Source of the DNA: Paramecium pentaurelia
Taxonomy: Eukaryota; Ciliophora; Oligohymenophorea; Peniculida; Parameciidae
Direction of reading: 5' to 3'
Length of the DNA: 64,000 bases
Assembly (NCBI GenBank): GCA_905183005.1
Contig: CAJJDO010000155.1
Span: forward strand, 31,240-95,239
Within the stretch, counting starts at the first letter, position 1, and the number at the start of each line of letters is the position of its first letter. This document shows, piece after piece, positions 60,485-64,000 of the stretch. Made by a program: the position numbers and the translations under genes. Below the pieces are notes generated by a model that was not told the DNA's origin, did no database searches, and saw only the letters and a list, made by a program, of their open reading frames with translations.

Positions 60485-60980
60485 TCAACCAAATGATTGA
60501 TCTAATGCTTCTTTTTTTTTGGTCAATTCTTAAACTTATAATTCTAATTATTGTATTCTTGAGATTAATTGTTTCTTTTCTTCTAAAAAGAGTTTTCTCT
60601 CTTCATGAAATTACTTTTTTTCTTCTTCATATTTTTTGAAGCGTTCGCGTACTTTTTGTTGTATTTACTATAACTACATTTTAAATTGATTTGAAGGACC
60701 AAAATCAGAAGTTTAACTTGAAATGGATTGGCATAATAAGAATTCCTTATGCTCAGTATTTTATTTGCGTGCAATTGAAATATCACTTTTCTATGGAGTT
60801 ACTGAAATTCTAGCTATATTATTAATGCTAGGTTCATTCAAACTCTTTCGACTCTATATAGTTTTTGTAATAGACGGTGATTTACTCTACATGTATGAAT
60901 TTAGTAGAGTTTGGAATTATTTGAGTCGATTATCCTAATTATTCAATCTAACACAAGGATTGCTTTATTATTCTCGACAT
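60485..60980 (-). CDS. small coiled-coil protein, 157 aa
   Basis: One 22-nt intron (60854-60875) is removed, leaving 158 codons from ATG 60978-60980 to TGA 60485-60487. The N-terminal 90 residues are Ser/Thr/Gln-rich (RKSLNEPSINNIARISVTPQ). The C-terminal 65 residues form a strong coiled coil (KVRERFKKYEEEKKQFHEER, then LFLEEKKQLISRIQQLELQV). No known domain. It lies just upstream of a larger coiled-coil gene in the same direction. Confidence 0.75.
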
Positions 60981-61076
60981 TGAATCTTATTCACCGCACG
61001 TTTAATATTCTATGGAGATAAACAATGATAAATAGATCCTGTCTTAGGTTACGATTACATAAAAAAATATTAATTA

Positions 61077-61986
61077 TCATATTGATAATTCCTACACTCT
61101 ATTCAACATTATATATTTAATAACTATAATATCAGTTTCTCTAAATATCTAATCAGGACTTTTTGCATACTCATTCCAAATCTTCAATGTAATTTCTTTA
61201 TTCAAACTAACTCTCTAAAAAGCAGCAATAGCTTCATGATTAGCAAAAAAATAGCTGACTAATTTTTCACCCTTTATCATATTAATCAAAGCCTAATGTT
61301 TATTTTGGTGCTATTCCAACTTAACAATTACCGAAAAAATCTAAATTATAATATATTTTAAATCTACATCAGGTTATCCAAGCTTATTACATATTAATAA
61401 TTGATTAAATTCATAAAAATAAGTTTAAGCATTATTTCTTAAATAATAAAGTACTATATATTTATTAAATAAGCTTGTCTAATCATCCAAAATATATTCT
61501 ATTGGGCTCTTATCTAATTTTTCAAATGGATCAGCAGGTTCTCTAATTCCAAGATATTTTCATCCATATAAATCTTCTAGTTCGTGCCTTTTCCAAACCA
61601 ATTATACAAGTGTCTTATAAGATATTTAGATGGTCATTGACATTCCTAAATCACAAAAGCCTCTTTTTTGATTGGTTTTTGCAAATGCCTCAACAGCTTC
61701 ATGGTTTACAACATCAAATTGTTTATTATCACTAATTATTAAGATGAGAAATTAATTGTTAATTGGTTCTAGCTTAAATCTGACTACCCTAAGGCATAAG
61801 CTATCTCATATAAATATAAACATGATTTATCATCATTTTTATTCAAATGATTAAAACCCTATCAAGAGTTAAACTGCATCATTATTTTTGATGGTTCTCA
61901 ATTTAAAATTGCTTTATATAACTCTAATCTACTGAAGAAGTAGTATTGATAATGATTTCATAAAATTATTGTGGTAATTTTTCCAT
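61077..61986 (-). pseudogene. broken gene with in-frame TGAs and frame changes
   Basis: Starts at ATG 61984-61986 (MEKLPQQFYEIIINTTSSVD) and ends at TGA 61077-61079 after a good-quality 160-codon stretch (YLGIREPADPFEKL...). Between them the frame changes at least twice without suitable introns, and TGA interrupts otherwise continuous protein at about 61561-61563 and again upstream. A NHEAVEAFAKT motif recurs as NHEAIAAFQRV, suggesting an internal repeat. Family not recognised. The long open 3' part argues that decay is recent. Confidence 0.6.
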
Positions 61987-62007
61987 TATTATTAATACAA
62001 ATTATTA

Positions 62008-63057
62008 TCAATAATTATATCTTTTCAAATTCAACAAACTTCTCGACTTTGCATCCTATAGTTCATCTTTTAGAGATCTTAATAACATTATTCGTTATTA
62101 AAATTGTTATTCCTCAATCCTTATAACTCTTTCCAGCTCTTAGGAGATCTAAATATTATTTATTTATTTACCTCCTTTTTTTGATTTTTTGTCGATTCAC
62201 TAAATAATTATGATTATTCTAAATTTCTACTTAACATATCAGCTTCAATTAAAGCCTCTTAATGAGCCTTCTTTACATGATCTAAATCTAATTTCAATTT
62301 CGATAATGTTCTATTTAGTTATTGATTTTGAGTTAATAGTTATTAATTAGCCTATTATAATTCATTAATTGCTGAATTATTAAGGAAAGAAGAATTTGGT
62401 TATTGTTGGTTGATGTAATTCAAAGCCTCTTAATATTATCTTCTTGTATGTTTCAATTCTTAATTTTTGGAGGCTAATTCATCCTTAATCTTTTTTTATT
62501 GTAAAATTTCATTACCTAAGTAAATTAATTTTTAAATGTGTCAGTTTATTTGCTTATGGTAAAGAAGTCTTTAGATATACTATCATACTCCTGATTTATT
62601 CTAAATCTATTTAAACTTGATACTATTTTATCTTTTCTTTTAATCCTTTTACTTCTTCATCTAATAATGTTTTCTCGCTAATTAGTTTACTAATCACAAG
62701 ATTTTCATCTGCAATTAGTTTATTTGGCTACTTTTATATTTCTTCATTCTCCTCGAGTTCATCCTCCAATTCTTAAACTTATTATTTCAAATTTTCTATC
62801 TCCTTAGATTATATCTTCACCATTGCTTGATATTATTCAATCTATGTTTTCAACAATTACTCACTCTCAGACTTTTAATCCTTTAAATCATTATACCTAT
62901 TAATAAATAATTACAATTACCTTTCTTCTAATTAGGTTAAATGTTGAGAAAGCTCTTTATATTTAATTTCCCTTTCTTTAAAATCTTGTAGCTCCCTTTT
63001 TATTTAATTGATCTCTTAATCCTTATCAATCGTTTATTATTCTGAACCTTAATTCAT
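62008..63057 (-). CDS. coiled-coil protein, 316 aa
   Basis: ATG 63055-63057 to TGA 62008-62010; introns of 24, 26, 26 and 23 nt (62897-62920, 62591-62616, 62490-62515, 62149-62171) are removed, giving exactly 317 codons. Almost the whole protein is charged, Gln-rich coiled coil with Leu heptads (QDFKEREIKYKELSQHLTQL, later SLKDELQDAKSRSLLNLKRY). One short break near residue 185 contains Phe/Thr-rich sequence. There are no enzymatic motifs. It is probably structural, such as an infraciliary lattice or basal body component, but this is inference. Confidence 0.78.
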
Positions 63058-64000
63058 TAAATATAATAATTTTTAATTTCACTATTATACTATTTTCATT
63101 ATCTAAAATTAATTATCATCAAAAAAGATATATTTTTAATATAATGTTTTAATCTTTACTTTATTGATATTTTCATCACATAATTAAATTATTATTAATA
63201 TAGCCTTGAATGATTTTATTAAAAATTCTAATTGGTAATTAATATACTTTTTTTGAATAATTAAATTATCAAAAATTATTTATGATTCTATTTTGAGTAT
63301 TTTATTAATATTAATTAAGATTGCATTTTTTAAACAATAAAATTTAGATTTAATAAATTAAATTTTAAATTCATCAATTATCATCAATTTTATACATAGT
63401 AAGTTTAGTTTTTATTCCTTAAATTAGAAAATAACATTAGATATAAGTATTTTGAGAGTATATATAATAGTATTAATTATTAAAAAGTAGTGGATTTAAT
63501 AGTTTTTTTTAAGACAATAAAACCTTCTTTTATTAATTATTTCTAAATCAAATTGAAATAAGTATTTATCAAATTACTATTATCATCCCCTCAAAACCGT
63601 ATGGGAGTAGAAATTTATGAAAAATATTCAAAATTATACTGTATTTCTTTAGATTGATACTCTCTGTCAAAGTATTAGAATAGTATAAAAGCTTTTTGTT
63701 TATAATGATATCTTAATACTTTAATTAACCTATTACATTTTAAATATATATTTGACAATAGTATTGGCAAAAACCATCTGTACTCATAGAACCCAGTCAT
63801 AATTCTAATTAAATTTCAAAAAGAAAACCAATTGAAAAGAATAAATTATTTAAAAAGTTAATTGTTATATGAATTGGCAAACCAATCTTATATGTATTTA
63901 ACATAGTTATTAGATTTCATAAGAATATGCTAATAAATTATATTTCTATTGATGCATAAAACATATTAATTATATAATTTTATTAATAGTTTTTATATAT
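63058..64000 (+). pseudogene. AT-rich region with a decayed TPR-like trace at its right end
   Basis: From 63058 to about 63600 there is no coding signal. From about 63600 the plus strand shows MGVEIYEKYSKLYCISLD, broken by a TGA, and from about 63752 an open Gln/Leu/Tyr-rich stretch to the window edge. It is reminiscent of Paramecium tetratricopeptide proteins but too degraded to be sure. It may continue beyond the window. Confidence 0.25.

Noticed and set aside
62149..62200. Apparent frameshift near the end of the 316-aa coiled-coil gene
   Set aside because: It came from miscounting a T homopolymer; counting by ten-base blocks gives seven T, and the exons then sum to exactly 317 codons.

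Overview
The window is a macronuclear chromosome segment of a Paramecium-type ciliate. The base composition is extremely AT-rich. Genes only make sense when TAA and TAG are read as glutamine and TGA is the sole stop, and they are interrupted by introns of about 20-40 nt that run GT(A)...(T)AG. With these rules, 22 gene models reduce to an exact multiple of three codons after intron removal, which is the main internal check used here. A GPI-anchored cysteine-rich surface antigen, a trichocyst matrix protein and an axonemal dynein p28 subunit fit Paramecium. Proteins were read by eye; no database search was run.

Region 1 (1 to about 25 kb) is gene-poor and looks subtelomeric or recently degraded. 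It holds a MORN-like repeat gene whose repeats are single exons and which carries one in-frame TGA (1.0-4.6 kb), traces of a decayed RCK-type potassium channel (5-7.7 kb), an unknown gene (7.9-9.2 kb), a divergent Rab GTPase (9.6-10.3 kb), a small MGxxxS protein (11.3 kb), an intronless Ulp1-type C48 protease (12.0-13.3 kb), the 2541-residue surface antigen (14.6-22.3 kb) and a decayed stretch (22.3-24.9 kb).

Region 2 (25-40 kb) is dense: RanBP2-type zinc finger protein, cyclin, a probable selenoprotein K with a SECIS-like hairpin, an HTH protein, a coiled-coil protein, an acyl carrier protein without its modified serine, a VPS10/sortilin receptor, a catalytically dead E2-like protein, an unknown 709-residue protein, and a 5.3-kb type I membrane protein gene.

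Region 3 (40.5-44.7 kb) is an assembly artefact: one locus (dynein p28 plus a small coiled-coil gene) appears three times around two single N characters.

Region 4 (44.8-63 kb) is dense again: a RING-CH/FHA protein, a small membrane protein, a laforin-like CBM20 phosphatase, an unknown gene, a trichocyst matrix protein, a 2230-residue BEACH-WD40 protein, a GyrI-like effector-binding protein, three coiled-coil or low-complexity proteins and a pseudogene.

No operons, rRNA, tRNA, CRISPR arrays or telomeric repeats were seen. The genes are separate eukaryotic units, often only 10-100 bp apart. Themes that recur are ubiquitin/SUMO signalling, membrane trafficking (Rab, sortilin, BEACH), secretory organelles and surface coat, cilia, and glycogen-type carbohydrate metabolism.
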